A stretch of 64,000 nt of DNA from Nocardia vulneris (lineage in GTDB: Bacteria > Actinomycetota > Actinomycetes > Mycobacteriales > Mycobacteriaceae). A program made the position numbers and the translations under genes. The stretch lies in NCBI RefSeq assembly GCF_001613425.1, contig NZ_BDCI01000007.1, positions 124,001 through 188,000 on the forward strand. The letters are read 5' to 3'. Positions 41,611-50,489 of the stretch are shown one piece after another (the stretch's first letter is position 1; each line of letters begins with the position of its first letter). Under the pieces are notes generated by a model, which had not been told where the DNA came from, searched no databases, and saw only the letters and a program-made list of their open reading frames with translations.

Positions 41611-42641
41611 TGAACGATGCGGTGCGCATCCACCGGACCGAGGACGGGCTCGTGGTGATCGCCCCCGCCGGGGCGCCGACCGTCCTCGACGCGGCGGCAC
41701 GGCTGGACGTGACCGTGCTCGAGGTGCTGGGCGGGCATCTGACATGGAGCCTGCTCGACGGCGGGCGGCTCCCGGCCGCGGTACTCGATCGTGCCGACCT
41801 CGCGCAGGAGTGGGTGTGGGCGGTGTTCGGCGAACAGATCGCGCTCGCCGTCGACGCGGGCGACGACGTCGAACTGCCTGCCGCCCCTGAATTGCCGGAG
41901 CTGGTACTGAGTGCGTGGCGGCTCGGCTACGCGCACTGGGCGGCCCGCTGGTGGCCCGCGTCCGTGCTCGACGGGATCGCGCCGCTGGACGAGCGACTGC
42001 TGCTCGACGAGATCGCCGTGCTCAGCGCGGAATGCGAGATGCTCGTCGACGGGGCCGACCAGGCGGTGGAGGAGATCGAGCTGCCGGTGTACGTCGGGCG
42101 CGCCGAGGACTACGCGCTGGCCGCCGGACCCGCCACCGTGCCGAGCGGCGCCTTGGTCCTCGCCCGGGGCAGCACCGGCTGGGATTGGCGCTGCTGCCCA
42201 CCCGGTCTGCTCGACGCCTCCGAACGCGCGATCTCCTGGGAAATCCGGCGCGAGGGTGGCCGCACCACCGTCACGGTGCGCGCCGTCGCCGCCCCCGGCC
42301 TGCCCGCCGTGGTCCCCGAACACCTCCACCCGCACGCCGCGATCCACACCTCCACCGGAACCGTCGAAACAGCCTTGGCGCTACACGGTGACCAGTGGAC
42401 GGGCGCGGTAACGGCAGCCGATGCCACGGAACCGGCTGTGAGCGTGGTCGTTTCGGTGCCGGGCGTGGGCGATACCGACTACCGCGCGGGCGGTGCCGAG
42501 CCGGACAGTGGGTCGAGTGGCGCGGAGATGCGCCGCCGCTTAAGGGATTTCGCCGCAGCGCGCCTCCGACGCGCGACCGACCCGGACGCCGCACCCCTGG
42601 CCGCCGAAAGCGCCGCCGCCGCTTCGGATTCGGACTTCTGA
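41610..42641 (+). CDS. Second gene of the CHAT operon, unrecognised
   Basis: A 343-residue acidic soluble protein. The N-terminal half has strand-helix features (AVRIHRTEDGLVVIAPAGAP, HLTWSLLDGG, ACRLGYAHWAARWWPA-like Trp-rich core as seen near residue 105), the second half is strand-rich (AISWEIRREGGRTTVTVRAV, PAVSVVVSVPGVGDTDYRAG), and a disordered Ala/Asp/Ser tail follows a basic helix (EMRRRLRDFAAARLRRATDP). No family recognised. It overlaps the first gene by 1 base and lies 1 base before the TPR gene. Confidence 0.78.
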   Translation: MNDAVRIHRTEDGLVVIAPAGAPTVLDAAARLDVTVLEVLGGHLTWSLLDGGRLPAAVLDRADLAQEWVWAVFGEQIALAVDAGDDVELPAAPELPELVLSAWRLGYAHWAARWWPASVLDGIAPLDERLLLDEIAVLSAECEMLVDGADQAVEEIELPVYVGRAEDYALAAGPATVPSGALVLARGSTGWDWRCCPPGLLDASERAISWEIRREGGRTTVTVRAVAAPGLPAVVPEHLHPHAAIHTSTGTVETALALHGDQWTGAVTAADATEPAVSVVVSVPGVGDTDYRAGGAEPDSGSSGAEMRRRLRDFAAARLRRATDPDAAPLAAESAAAASDSDF

Positions 42642-42642
42642 C

Positions 42643-44166
42643 ATGGTCGAGACACCGGACGACGGGCGCGCGTTGCTAGCGGCGGGGGCGGCGGCCTACA
42701 CCCGCGGTGATACGGCCGGGGCGCTGCGTATTTTCGAGGAGGCGGCGCGTACCACGACCGGGGATGTGCGGATCGGGGCGATCGTCAACGCGGCGAGTAT
42801 GGCGGACGAGCTCGGGGAGCATGCGACGGCGTTGCGGCTTTATCGGGACGCGTTGGCGGCCATGCCGGAGGACGCTCCGCGGTTGCGGCCGAACGCGCTG
42901 GTGAATATGTCGCAGGCGCTTCAGCATCTCGGCGAACTCGACGCCGCGCAGGAGGCTTTGGAGCAAGCGCGCGCACTGTTGGCGGCGAGCACCGATCCTG
43001 ATCAAGGTGTGCTCCGGGTCGCCTGTTTGCTGTCGCTGACCGCCGTCGCGCTGCATCGACAGCACTGGGCCTACGCCGCGGAGTTGGCCCGCGAATCACT
43101 GGACGCGGCACAACGATTCGCACCGCAGCTGGCCGGGCATCCGCTGATGAACCTGGCCGCCACGTACTTCGAGACCGGGCGGCGCGAGCTGGCCATCGAT
43201 TTCGCCCGGCAAGCGCTCGCCGCGTTCGATGCGGCCGGCGACCGCAATGCCGTCGCCGAGACCCAGCAGAACCTCGCCACCATGCTGGTCCGGCTGGAGC
43301 GCCTGGACGAGGCCGAGCCGCCGTTGCGGGCCAGTCAGCAGTACTTCGAGCAGGCGGGACTGGGCTACCGGGCGGGCATCGGGCTCAAGACCTTGGCCTT
43401 CGTCGCCGAGGGCCGTGCGGATCTCGCCCAGGCACAGGACCTTTACGAGCGCAGTCTGGCCTACTTCGTGGAGTCCGGGGCGGTTCTGGACGCCGCGGAT
43501 CTGCGGATGCGGTTGGCGACCGTGGCTTTCAAGAACGGCCGGGTCGCGGAGTGCGAGGCACTGCTCGCGCAAGCCTTCAGCGCCTACGCCGGACGCGGCC
43601 TCGGACTGCACTGCGCCCAACTCGACTACTGGTACGCGACGCTGCTGGAAGGCGCGGTGGCCGCAGCGGAGTCGCCCTCGGCAGAGCTGCTTGCGCAGGC
43701 CGTCGGCGTGGCCGTCCCGGCGGCGCTGGCCATCGACGCAGTGCGCTACACCCTGCCCAACGGCCATCAGCGAGACCAGTGGAATCGGCAGATCGCCGAC
43801 CCCGCCATGCGCTTGGCGTTCCGCTTCGCCTACCTTTCCGGCAACGGCTTGCTGCTCGCGGACTTGATCGAAACCCAGTGCGCGGGAACCACCTTGAACG
43901 TCGACCGCGCCGAAACCACCGCCGCCCCGCGGTTACCGCTGGAATTGTTCGAATTGCCCGCCGAAGCGGTAACGCATCCCGGCGCCGACGCGCTACAGCT
44001 CGGTGCCGCGCTGGCCGAGGTAGCGGCCGCGGCGGGCCTGCCCGTATCCCCGCCGCCACGTTTGGCGCTGGCGGCGGAGGGCCGGATCGCGCTGGCGCCC
44101 TACATCTCCGCCGCCGAACAGCGATACGGCCGGTTGATCCGAGACAGCAAGGTGCTCACCGTATGA
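42643..44166 (+). CDS. TPR-repeat protein partnered with a CHAT protease
   Basis: A 507-residue protein built mostly of TPR-like helical repeats across residues 1-310 (for example ALLAAGAAAYTRGDTAGALR, NALVNMSQALQHLGELDAAQ, NLAATYFETGRRELAIDFAR, QQNLATMLVRLERLDEAEPP). The C-terminal 190 residues are less regular. In CHAT systems the TPR part usually holds or regulates the protease; here the two are separate genes with ATGA overlap, so a stable complex is expected. Confidence 0.88.
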   Translation: MVETPDDGRALLAAGAAAYTRGDTAGALRIFEEAARTTTGDVRIGAIVNAASMADELGEHATALRLYRDALAAMPEDAPRLRPNALVNMSQALQHLGELDAAQEALEQARALLAASTDPDQGVLRVACLLSLTAVALHRQHWAYAAELARESLDAAQRFAPQLAGHPLMNLAATYFETGRRELAIDFARQALAAFDAAGDRNAVAETQQNLATMLVRLERLDEAEPPLRASQQYFEQAGLGYRAGIGLKTLAFVAEGRADLAQAQDLYERSLAYFVESGAVLDAADLRMRLATVAFKNGRVAECEALLAQAFSAYAGRGLGLHCAQLDYWYATLLEGAVAAAESPSAELLAQAVGVAVPAALAIDAVRYTLPNGHQRDQWNRQIADPAMRLAFRFAYLSGNGLLLADLIETQCAGTTLNVDRAETTAAPRLPLELFELPAEAVTHPGADALQLGAALAEVAAAAGLPVSPPPRLALAAEGRIALAPYISAAEQRYGRLIRDSKVLTV

Positions 44167-45422
44167 CGCAACAGCCGACGGTCCTGGTGCGCATGGCGGA
44201 CGCGGGCGACGTGTACATGTCCTGGCGCTGGCCCGACGGCACCGCAGCGCGCGGCGCGGCCATGCTGCCCGGCGACGCGGTGCTCGACGCGGTCCGACGA
44301 CTGACCGACGCGCTCCCGCACCCGGAACAGCCGGGCGGGCTGGAACACGCCATGACGGCCGGCCCGTTCGCTGCGCTCGAGACCGAATACCTGGTCGCCC
44401 AGGCACTTTCCCGTGCATTGCTGCCCCAAGGACTCGCCGCCCAGCTGTACGAGCTGTATCGGCAGGACATTCGACCGCATATCCGCCTGCAACCGTCACC
44501 GCGAGTGGCACAGGTGCCGTGGGAGCTCCTCGCACCGGCACCCGACCTGCGCCTGATCGATATCGCCGATATCAGCCTGCTGGCTCCGGCCGGTATCGTG
44601 CAGGCGCCGGGCCGCACCGCCCGCAGCTGGGCTCGGTCGCGGCGCGAACCCGTTGTCGCCGTGCTCGATCCGCGCGTTCCCGGCTTCCGCGCGGACTCGA
44701 TCCTCGGCTCGGTGCTCGGCCGGATGCCCGAAAACGCCCCACTCACCCGGCGGATCGCCGGCTACGCGGCACAGGGGCGACTGCGGCCCACGGTCGGTGC
44801 GCCGACCGAGATCTTCCGCCGCACCGACCTAGATCGCACCTGGCTCGGCGCGACCCTGCGCGCCGGGGCGAGCAGGCTCGTCTACGTCGGCCATGTCACC
44901 GCGGCGCCGCCCGAGTCGGGCCAGAGCGAAGCCGCACAACTCCACCTGGCCTGCACCGCGGACACACTCGGCTTCGCCGCACCCGATCGCACCCATCGGC
45001 CGTTGTCCGCCAAGGACTTCCTGCTCGGCACCCACACGCTGACCGCGGAACCCGGGAACGGCCAAGACCTTTGGCCCATCCCCAGCCGGGTCGCCCTGAT
45101 CGCCTGCGAGAGCGGCGGCGACCTGCGTTTCACCGAGGCGCTCGGCCTGACCGCGGCCATGATCAACGGCGGCGCCGAGTTGGTGACGGCGAGCCGCTGG
45201 CCGCTGCCCACCGACCTCGCCTTCCACCGGATCGCCGGCGCCCCGCCGGACGCCCATCCGCTCCAGCAGGCGATCTGCGCGATCGACGCGGCGCACGAAG
45301 CCGACGACCCGGTCACCGCGCTCGCCGAATGGCAACGCGCGCAATTGAACCGCTGGCGCGGCGATGGTGCGATCGAGCACTCGCCGCTGCTCTGGTCGGC
45401 CTTCGCCACGCTGCGGGCTTAA
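44163..45422 (+). CDS. CHAT-domain (caspase-like) protease
   Basis: A 419-residue CHAT protein (clan CD, caspase-like). The catalytic His is H244 in RLVYVGHVTAAPPESG and the catalytic Cys is C315 in VALIACESGGD, followed by the typical LTAAMINGGAELVTASRWPL block. An N-terminal region of about 115 residues (to the VAQVPWELLAP strand) precedes the core. It should cleave a specific partner after activation; in other systems CHAT proteases drive cell death or defence signalling. It is last in a four-gene operon. Its stop overlaps a convergent antitoxin-like gene by 4 bases. Confidence 0.9.
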   Translation: MTQQPTVLVRMADAGDVYMSWRWPDGTAARGAAMLPGDAVLDAVRRLTDALPHPEQPGGLEHAMTAGPFAALETEYLVAQALSRALLPQGLAAQLYELYRQDIRPHIRLQPSPRVAQVPWELLAPAPDLRLIDIADISLLAPAGIVQAPGRTARSWARSRREPVVAVLDPRVPGFRADSILGSVLGRMPENAPLTRRIAGYAAQGRLRPTVGAPTEIFRRTDLDRTWLGATLRAGASRLVYVGHVTAAPPESGQSEAAQLHLACTADTLGFAAPDRTHRPLSAKDFLLGTHTLTAEPGNGQDLWPIPSRVALIACESGGDLRFTEALGLTAAMINGGAELVTASRWPLPTDLAFHRIAGAPPDAHPLQQAICAIDAAHEADDPVTALAEWQRAQLNRWRGDGAIEHSPLLWSAFATLRA

Positions 45423-45706
45423 GCCCGGCCGCGGACCGTCCGGACCACCGTCGGATCGACGCCGAGCACGTCGAGCATCTGCGAGATGGACATCGCCTGC
45501 ACCTCGCCCGCGTAGTCCGGCCGCGACGCGTCCGCCAGATCCGCGTACTGGTGCAGGCGTTCGTAGTCGGCCATCGTCATGATCACCGCGATCTCTGTGT
45601 CGCCGTCGGTGACGACGGCGTCCGCGCCGGTTGCCACCACTTCGCGGACGACCGCCGCGACGGCCGGCGGCAGTTCGTGCAGAGTGCGCGTATTCGAGTT
45701 GGGCAT
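45419..45706 (-). CDS. Phd/YefM-like antitoxin-type protein, solitary
   Basis: A 95-residue protein with the Phd/YefM-like N-terminal fold: VVREVVATGADAVVTDGDTE then IAVIMTMADYERLHQYADL. The C-terminal tail (MSISQMLDVLGVDPTVVRTV) would normally bind a toxin. No toxin gene lies on either side. The start is ATG 45706; a dyad sits directly before it, so autoregulation is likely. Either an orphan antitoxin or a repressor adapted for another role. Confidence 0.75.
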   Translation of the reverse strand: MPNSNTRTLHELPPAVAAVVREVVATGADAVVTDGDTEIAVIMTMADYERLHQYADLADASRPDYAGEVQAMSISQMLDVLGVDPTVVRTVRGRA

Positions 45707-45722
45707 GCTCCGCATTCGGAGC
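45707..45722 (-). promoter_or_regulatory. Operator-like dyad before the antitoxin-type gene
   Basis: GCTCCG-N4-CGGAGC is a perfect 6-bp dyad ending at the base next to the ATG (minus strand). The position is typical for autorepression by Phd/YefM dimers. Confidence 0.5.
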
Positions 45723-45834
45723 GGCGTGCCCCTTTGGATCGGCGTGTCACCGATTCGTTAGCACAATCGTCCGGCTCGGCCCGGCGACCGGGGAACCCGC
45801 TCGCGAAAAGGTTGCCGGGCGAAGGTGTCCCGGC

Positions 45835-46674
45835 TCAGGACCGATGGGCGAGCAGGTGCTGCATGATCAACCGGGTCAGGTCCTCCGGGGCCTGCTCGGG
45901 GATCCAGTGCGAGACGTCTTCGAGCATTTCGAAACGATAGGGACCGGTCACATACTTCGCTGTGGCCAGCGCGGCGGTGGAGCCGATGACGCTGTCCTCG
46001 GTGCTCCACACGTACAGCGTCGGCACCGTGACCTCGCCGACCCGGCCCGACAGATGTGCGGCCCGATACCAATTCAAGGCCGCCGTCAGCGCTTCCGGCC
46101 GACTGAGTCGCTCCACGTAGTGGTCGACGCGCTCCTCCGGGACCTTCCATTCGAAGAGCCGCCGCAGGCCGATGGCACCGTCGGCGAGCAAGGCGCGCTC
46201 CGCGGTCCGCGGCTCGCGCAGTCGCGCGACATACTGGGACCGCAGCGCCTGATCCTCGTCCTCTTTCATCGCTTTGACCAGCGCGCCGGGATGCGGTTGC
46301 GAGACCGCGGTGAACGTCCGCACCCGCTCCGGATGCTCCGCCGCCACCGCCCAGCCGACGTACCCGCCCCAGTCGTGGCCCACCAGATCGAAACGCTGCC
46401 AACCCAATTCGTCCGCGATCGCGAGCACGTCGCCGACCAGTTCTTCGACCCGGTACTCGGCCGGTCGTTCCGGCCGCACCCCCGCGGAATACCCCCGCTG
46501 ATCCGGTGCCACCACATAGCATCCGCCACCGCCGAGCGTATGCAGCTGGAACTCCCACTCGATGGCCCCCTCCGGAAACCCGTGCAACAGCATGACTTCC
46601 CGCCCCCGCACGTCCCCGCAGGTCAACACGTCGAACGTCCCCGCCCCCGTAGTAATCTCCGTCGCCTCGATCAC
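45835..46674 (-). CDS. Alpha/beta hydrolase, epoxide-hydrolase type
   Basis: A 279-residue cytoplasmic hydrolase. Oxyanion motif HGFPEG, nucleophile Asp in VGHDWGGYVGW (an Asp nucleophile points to epoxide hydrolase or haloalkane dehalogenase), acid in WSTEDSVIGS and His in EDVSHWIPEQAPE. The HGFP sequence favours epoxide hydrolase. GTG 46674 was chosen as start; the longer frame has an implausible Gly-rich leader. Confidence 0.9.
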   Translation of the reverse strand: MIEATEITTGAGTFDVLTCGDVRGREVMLLHGFPEGAIEWEFQLHTLGGGGCYVVAPDQRGYSAGVRPERPAEYRVEELVGDVLAIADELGWQRFDLVGHDWGGYVGWAVAAEHPERVRTFTAVSQPHPGALVKAMKEDEDQALRSQYVARLREPRTAERALLADGAIGLRRLFEWKVPEERVDHYVERLSRPEALTAALNWYRAAHLSGRVGEVTVPTLYVWSTEDSVIGSTAALATAKYVTGPYRFEMLEDVSHWIPEQAPEDLTRLIMQHLLAHRS

Positions 46675-46967
46675 CCACCCGACTCTAGATCCTCCACCCC
46701 ACCCCGCCGCAGCCCAACGCCGCACGGCGGCGGGCCGTCGCTGCTGCCCGCCTACGGTGGCGTCTCACCACACGAGCGTTCCCACGGCGAATCGTTCGTC
46801 GATCTGGTGCTTCCTCGCCGCCCCAGAAAAGTTCCTGCGCCATCTGCTGGCCGACGGGCGGTAGCCGAGGGAGCGCGGTGCCGGCACCGGCTCGGCGGGA
46901 AAACGGCTGTGCGGAACGAGGATCCGCTTGATACGGTGGCCGCAGAGGTTGGATGGGCTGGGTATCT
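46675..46967. other. Intergenic stretch without a recognised gene
   Basis: 293 bases between divergent genes. Open frames here have no homologous motif, no ribosome site and frame-shadow composition. I see no clear hairpin or promoter pair beyond chance. Confidence 0.4.
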
Positions 46968-47252
46968 ATGGTTCGAAAGATCGTTGCCGCGAAAGCGCTC
47001 GTCTTTCTTGCCCTGGTTTCCGTTTCCACCGCGCTCGCCATGCCCGATGAGCGAGAACCCGCGCGGACCACGGTGCGCATCGAGAACACCGCCGACATCG
47101 ACTGGGATCTGGTGGTTCGCGCCTTCGATACCGAACGGGCTTGCCGATCCGCCTCGGCGGCCTATCGCCGGCCCGGCAACGTGCCCGTATGCCTGCCACA
47201 CGAGACGAAGACCAGCGGAACCCTGTGGCTATTGCTGGTGTATCACCTGTGA
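46968..47252 (+). CDS. Small secreted protein of unknown function
   Basis: A 94-residue precursor with a signal peptide (MVRKIVAAKALVFLALVSVS, cleavage after ALA near residue 25). The mature part is about 70 residues with two Cys (TERACRSASAAY and NVPVCLPHE), suggesting one disulfide, and ends hydrophobic (SGTLWLLLVYHL). An in-frame ATG at 46953 is an alternative start. No family recognised. Confidence 0.65.
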   Translation: MVRKIVAAKALVFLALVSVSTALAMPDEREPARTTVRIENTADIDWDLVVRAFDTERACRSASAAYRRPGNVPVCLPHETKTSGTLWLLLVYHL

Positions 47253-47337
47253 CCCGGACATCCCCGCCGCTGTAGCCGAAGCCCGGCCCGCCCGAGCCCG
47301 CGAGGACCGGGCTCGGCCGGTTCGCGGGCGGGCGGAC

Positions 47338-47634
47338 TCAGTGTTCGTCGTAGTGGCCGTTGTGGGCGGCGTGGCGGTGGCCGTCGTGCAGGTAGTCGAC
47401 GTGGTCGCCGTGCTGGACGGACTCGTGGCCGCAGCCTTCGCCGTGCTGGTGGGTGTGGTCGGCGTGCTCGGTGTGGCCCGCGGGCTCGCACTCGTCGTAG
47501 TGGCCGTCGTGTTCGCGATGCAGGTGACCGTCGTGCGCGTAGTCGACGTGGTCGCCGTGCTCGACCGCGGTGTGCCCGCAACCGGGGCCGTGCGCATGAT
47601 CGTGCTCGGTGTGCTGCATATGCGCTGTCGTCAT
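47338..47634 (-). CDS. Histidine-rich metal-binding protein with two internal repeats
   Basis: A 98-residue, very His/Asp-rich soluble protein made of two near-identical modules: HGPGCGHTAVEHGDHVDYAH with DGHLHREHDGHYDE, and HGEGCGHESVQHGDHVDYLH with DGHRHAAHNGHYDE. Each has one GxGCGH turn. This is a known actinobacterial type, often mislabelled as a zinc transporter permease. It probably binds Zn, Ni or Co in the cytoplasm. The upstream dyad suggests metal-controlled expression. Confidence 0.82.
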   Translation of the reverse strand: MTTAHMQHTEHDHAHGPGCGHTAVEHGDHVDYAHDGHLHREHDGHYDECEPAGHTEHADHTHQHGEGCGHESVQHGDHVDYLHDGHRHAAHNGHYDEH

Positions 47635-47683
47635 CAGTTCTCCCTCTTTCCCAGCGTGGACAGATGGAACTTGTGAGCGTCAA

Positions 47684-47697
47684 CACATTAACATGTG
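47684..47697. promoter_or_regulatory. Dyad CACAT-N4-ATGTG upstream of the His-rich protein gene
   Basis: A 5-bp dyad with a 4-base spacer, in an AT-richer patch, 50 bases upstream of the minus-strand ATG at 47634. It is a candidate site for a metalloregulator (ArsR/SmtB or Fur class). Weak on its own, but the context fits. Confidence 0.4.
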
Positions 47698-47792
47698 CGC
47701 ATCAATGCAGGTTGCTGGGGGTGCGCCGGCGCCGCCCGGAACCGTGGCGTCCGACGCGCTGCAGGAACGCGGACGCCACGGCATCGGAGACG

Positions 47793-48518
47793 TTAGAGCA
47801 CCTGCGACAGAAAACGCTGTAGGCGTGGCGTCTGCGCGTTGTCGAACAGCGCGCCGGGCGTCCCGGTCTCCACCACCTGACCCTCGTCCATGAACACCAC
47901 GCTGTCGGAAACCGTTCGGGCGAAGCCCATTTCGTGGGTCACCACGATCATCGACATACCCCCCGAGGCCAGATCGGCCATCAGCGCGAGCACCCCCTTG
48001 ACCAGCTCGGGGTCCAGCGCCGAGGTGGCCTCGTCGAAGAACATCACCTCCGGCTTCATCGCCAGCGCGCGGGCGATCGCGACGCGCTGCTGCTGCCCGC
48101 CGGACAGGTTCCCCGGCCGCGTGTCGACCTTGTCGGACAACCCGACGATCTCGAGCTGTTCCACCGCGAGCGCACGGGCCGCCTCCTTGGACAGCCCGCG
48201 CAGTTTGCGCGGGCCGAGTGCGACATTGTCGGCCACGCTCTTGTGCGGGAACAGGTTGAAGTGCTGGAACACCATCCCGATGCGCTGGCGCAGCTTGTCC
48301 GGGTCTTCGGTGAGCACCGACTCGCCGTCCAGCAGCACATCACCCTGGTCGGGCTCGTGCAGCCGGTTCAGCACGCGCAGCAGCGTCGATTTGCCCGAGC
48401 CGGACGGGCCGATGACCGTGGTGGTCTTGCCCGCGTCGACGTGGATATCGATCCCGCGCAGCACGTGGTTGTGCCCGAGCGTGAGATGCAGTCCGGTACC
48501 GGTGAGGGAAGCACTCAT
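47793..48518 (-). CDS. Polar amino acid ABC transporter ATPase (GlnQ-like)
   Basis: A 241-residue importer ATPase. Walker A GPSGSGKSTLL, Q-loop MVFQHFNLFPHKSV (typical of amino acid importers), signature LSGGQQQRVAIARAL, Walker B VMFFDEATSALDPEL, switch His in VVTHEMGFAR. It lies 4 bases downstream of the fused binding-protein/permease gene, and the two form one transporter. Confidence 0.93.
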   Translation of the reverse strand: MSASLTGTGLHLTLGHNHVLRGIDIHVDAGKTTTVIGPSGSGKSTLLRVLNRLHEPDQGDVLLDGESVLTEDPDKLRQRIGMVFQHFNLFPHKSVADNVALGPRKLRGLSKEAARALAVEQLEIVGLSDKVDTRPGNLSGGQQQRVAIARALAMKPEVMFFDEATSALDPELVKGVLALMADLASGGMSMIVVTHEMGFARTVSDSVVFMDEGQVVETGTPGALFDNAQTPRLQRFLSQVL

Positions 48519-48522
48519 GGGT

Positions 48523-50319
48523 CTACCCGCGCCCTTCCGTGATCGTGGCGGTCTCGACCGGGTCGATCGGCCGGTCCGGCCTGCCGGTGCGCATCCGGCG
48601 GTCGATGTAGTTCACCAGGTGGGTGAGCGGGATGGTGAGCAGCAGGTAGACCAGGCCCGCGGCGACCAGCGGGGAAAGGTTCCCGGTCTGCGCGTTCAGG
48701 TCCCGGCCGACCGCGAACAGCTCACGCTGGGTGGCGAGCAGGCCGAGGAAGTAGATCAGCGACGAGTCCTTGATCAGCGCGATGAACTGATTCATCAGCG
48801 CGGGCAGCACCCGGCGCACGCCCTGCGGGATCACCACCAGCGTCATCGCCTGCCGGTAGCCGAACCCGATGGCGCGGGCCGCCTCCAGCTGACCGGCCTC
48901 GACGGACTGGATACCGGAGCGGAAGATCTCACCGATATAGGCCGAGGCCAGCAGAGCCAGTGCGACAGCGCCGAGCCAGTACGGGTTGTTCCCGGTGATG
49001 TTGCGCGCCACCGGCCCGATGCCGAGGCCGATCAACAGGATGATCACCACGGCGGGCAGGCCGCGGAAGATATCGGTGTACACCCGGGCGGGCCAGCGCA
49101 GCCAGCGGGTCCGGGAGATGCCCGCCACCGCGAGCAGCATGCCGAGCACGGTGCCCAGCACGCCCGAAACCACCGCCAGGATCAGGGTATTCGGCAAACC
49201 GGTCTTGAACAGGTCGGGAAAAGCCTTGCGGTACAACGACCAGTCGAAGAACGTGTCCTTCAGTTGTTGCAGTGTGGATTTCGGCGCGGTCTGCGCGGTG
49301 TCGTCCGGCTGCTGCTGCGCGGCGAGGGCGGCGAAATCGGGGAGTTGCGGCAGCGGTGCGGCTTTGGAGCCCGGCTGCCAGCCCGGCGGCAGTTCGCGCG
49401 GCACCCAATCCTGGTAGAGCTTGGCGTAGGTGCCGTCCGCGATCACCGCGTCGAGGCCGCTGTTGAGCGCGTCGATCAGCGGCTGATTGTTCTTGGCCAC
49501 CGCGTAGCCGACGAAGTTGTCCAGGCTGAAGGTGTTCTGCGACACGGTCGTTCCGTCGCCGGGCTTGATCGCGCCCTCTGCCTGCGCGGACGGCGCGACC
49601 CAGGCGTCGACCTGACCGGACTTCAGATTCGCGTAGGCGGTGTTGTAGTCGGGGAACTTCACCGGATCCAGGTGCAGCGTGTTGACCACGAACTCGTCCT
49701 GCACCGTGCCCTGCACGACGGCGATCCGGGTGCCGCGGTTCAGGTCCGAGAACCCTTTGATCGCACTGTTGGCCGGCGCGACCAGGGAGAAGTAGCCGAA
49801 GTCGTAGCCGTTGGTGAAGCCGACCAGCTGCCTGCGCGCATCGGTGGTGGTGATGTTCGACGAGCCGACGTCGAAGCGCCCGCCCGCCACCTGCGCCAGC
49901 AGCCCGGCGAACTCGGTGCCCGAGAACTCCACCTGCAGACCGAGTTTCGCGCCGATCGCGCGCAACAGTTCATTGTCGAAGCCGGTGAAGGCGCCCGCGC
50001 CGTTGACGCAGATGCTCGGCGGCGCGTCGGAGAGCGTGCCGACGCTGAGCTTGCCCGGCGTGATCAAGCCGAGCTTCGAGACGTCGATCGCGGACACCGG
50101 TGCGGTGGTCGCGGTGGTGTATTTGTCCGCGCCCGCGGTCTGTGCCGAGGCCAGGTTGGTCGGCGCGGCCGAGGCCGCGCTCACCCCGGGCGGGGAACAC
50201 AGGTTGCGCTCCGAGGAAGCACCATCGGAGCCGGAACCACACGCCGTGGCCGCGAGACCGACGGCAAGCAATATCACGGCGATCAACGCACGAGACCGCA
50301 CAGCGGGCAGACCAGCCAT
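48523..50319 (-). CDS. Fused substrate-binding lipoprotein and permease of an amino acid ABC importer
   Basis: A 598-residue fusion. A lipoprotein signal with lipobox ATACGSG is followed by a GlnH-like solute-binding domain (about residues 80-320: LSVGTLSDAPPSICVNGAGA, VEFSGTEFAGLLAQVAGGRF, FTNGYDFGYFSLVAP). After a Gln/Pro linker (AALAAQQQPDDTAQTAP) comes a HisM-type permease of about five segments with the EAA loop (EAGQLEAARAIGFGYRQAM). Tethering the receptor to the channel is a known variant. Start ATG 50319. Confidence 0.92.
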   Translation of the reverse strand: MAGLPAVRSRALIAVILLAVGLAATACGSGSDGASSERNLCSPPGVSAASAAPTNLASAQTAGADKYTTATTAPVSAIDVSKLGLITPGKLSVGTLSDAPPSICVNGAGAFTGFDNELLRAIGAKLGLQVEFSGTEFAGLLAQVAGGRFDVGSSNITTTDARRQLVGFTNGYDFGYFSLVAPANSAIKGFSDLNRGTRIAVVQGTVQDEFVVNTLHLDPVKFPDYNTAYANLKSGQVDAWVAPSAQAEGAIKPGDGTTVSQNTFSLDNFVGYAVAKNNQPLIDALNSGLDAVIADGTYAKLYQDWVPRELPPGWQPGSKAAPLPQLPDFAALAAQQQPDDTAQTAPKSTLQQLKDTFFDWSLYRKAFPDLFKTGLPNTLILAVVSGVLGTVLGMLLAVAGISRTRWLRWPARVYTDIFRGLPAVVIILLIGLGIGPVARNITGNNPYWLGAVALALLASAYIGEIFRSGIQSVEAGQLEAARAIGFGYRQAMTLVVIPQGVRRVLPALMNQFIALIKDSSLIYFLGLLATQRELFAVGRDLNAQTGNLSPLVAAGLVYLLLTIPLTHLVNYIDRRMRTGRPDRPIDPVETATITEGRG

Positions 50320-50489
50320 GATGGACAACCCTAGCGGCGCGCGGGTTGCTAACCCGCAGCTACCCCGGCGGTGCCCGGAACGGGACAAGTCGGACCTGGA
50401 CCGCACGGATTCGGATCAGCGTGATCCGAATTCCGGCGCGCCCCGACCGTCCCGGAGCGGCAATCGGGCTCCGACCGGGCAGAACCGGC

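Noticed and set aside
40279..45422. Calling the CHAT operon a proven defence island
   Set aside because: No nuclease, restriction, retron or other defence gene is adjacent and no mobile element is nearby. The operon could equally serve development or stress signalling.
46752..47201. Open frame of 149 codons on the minus strand
   Set aside because: It has no ribosome site and low-complexity composition, and it overlaps the small secreted protein gene on the other strand.
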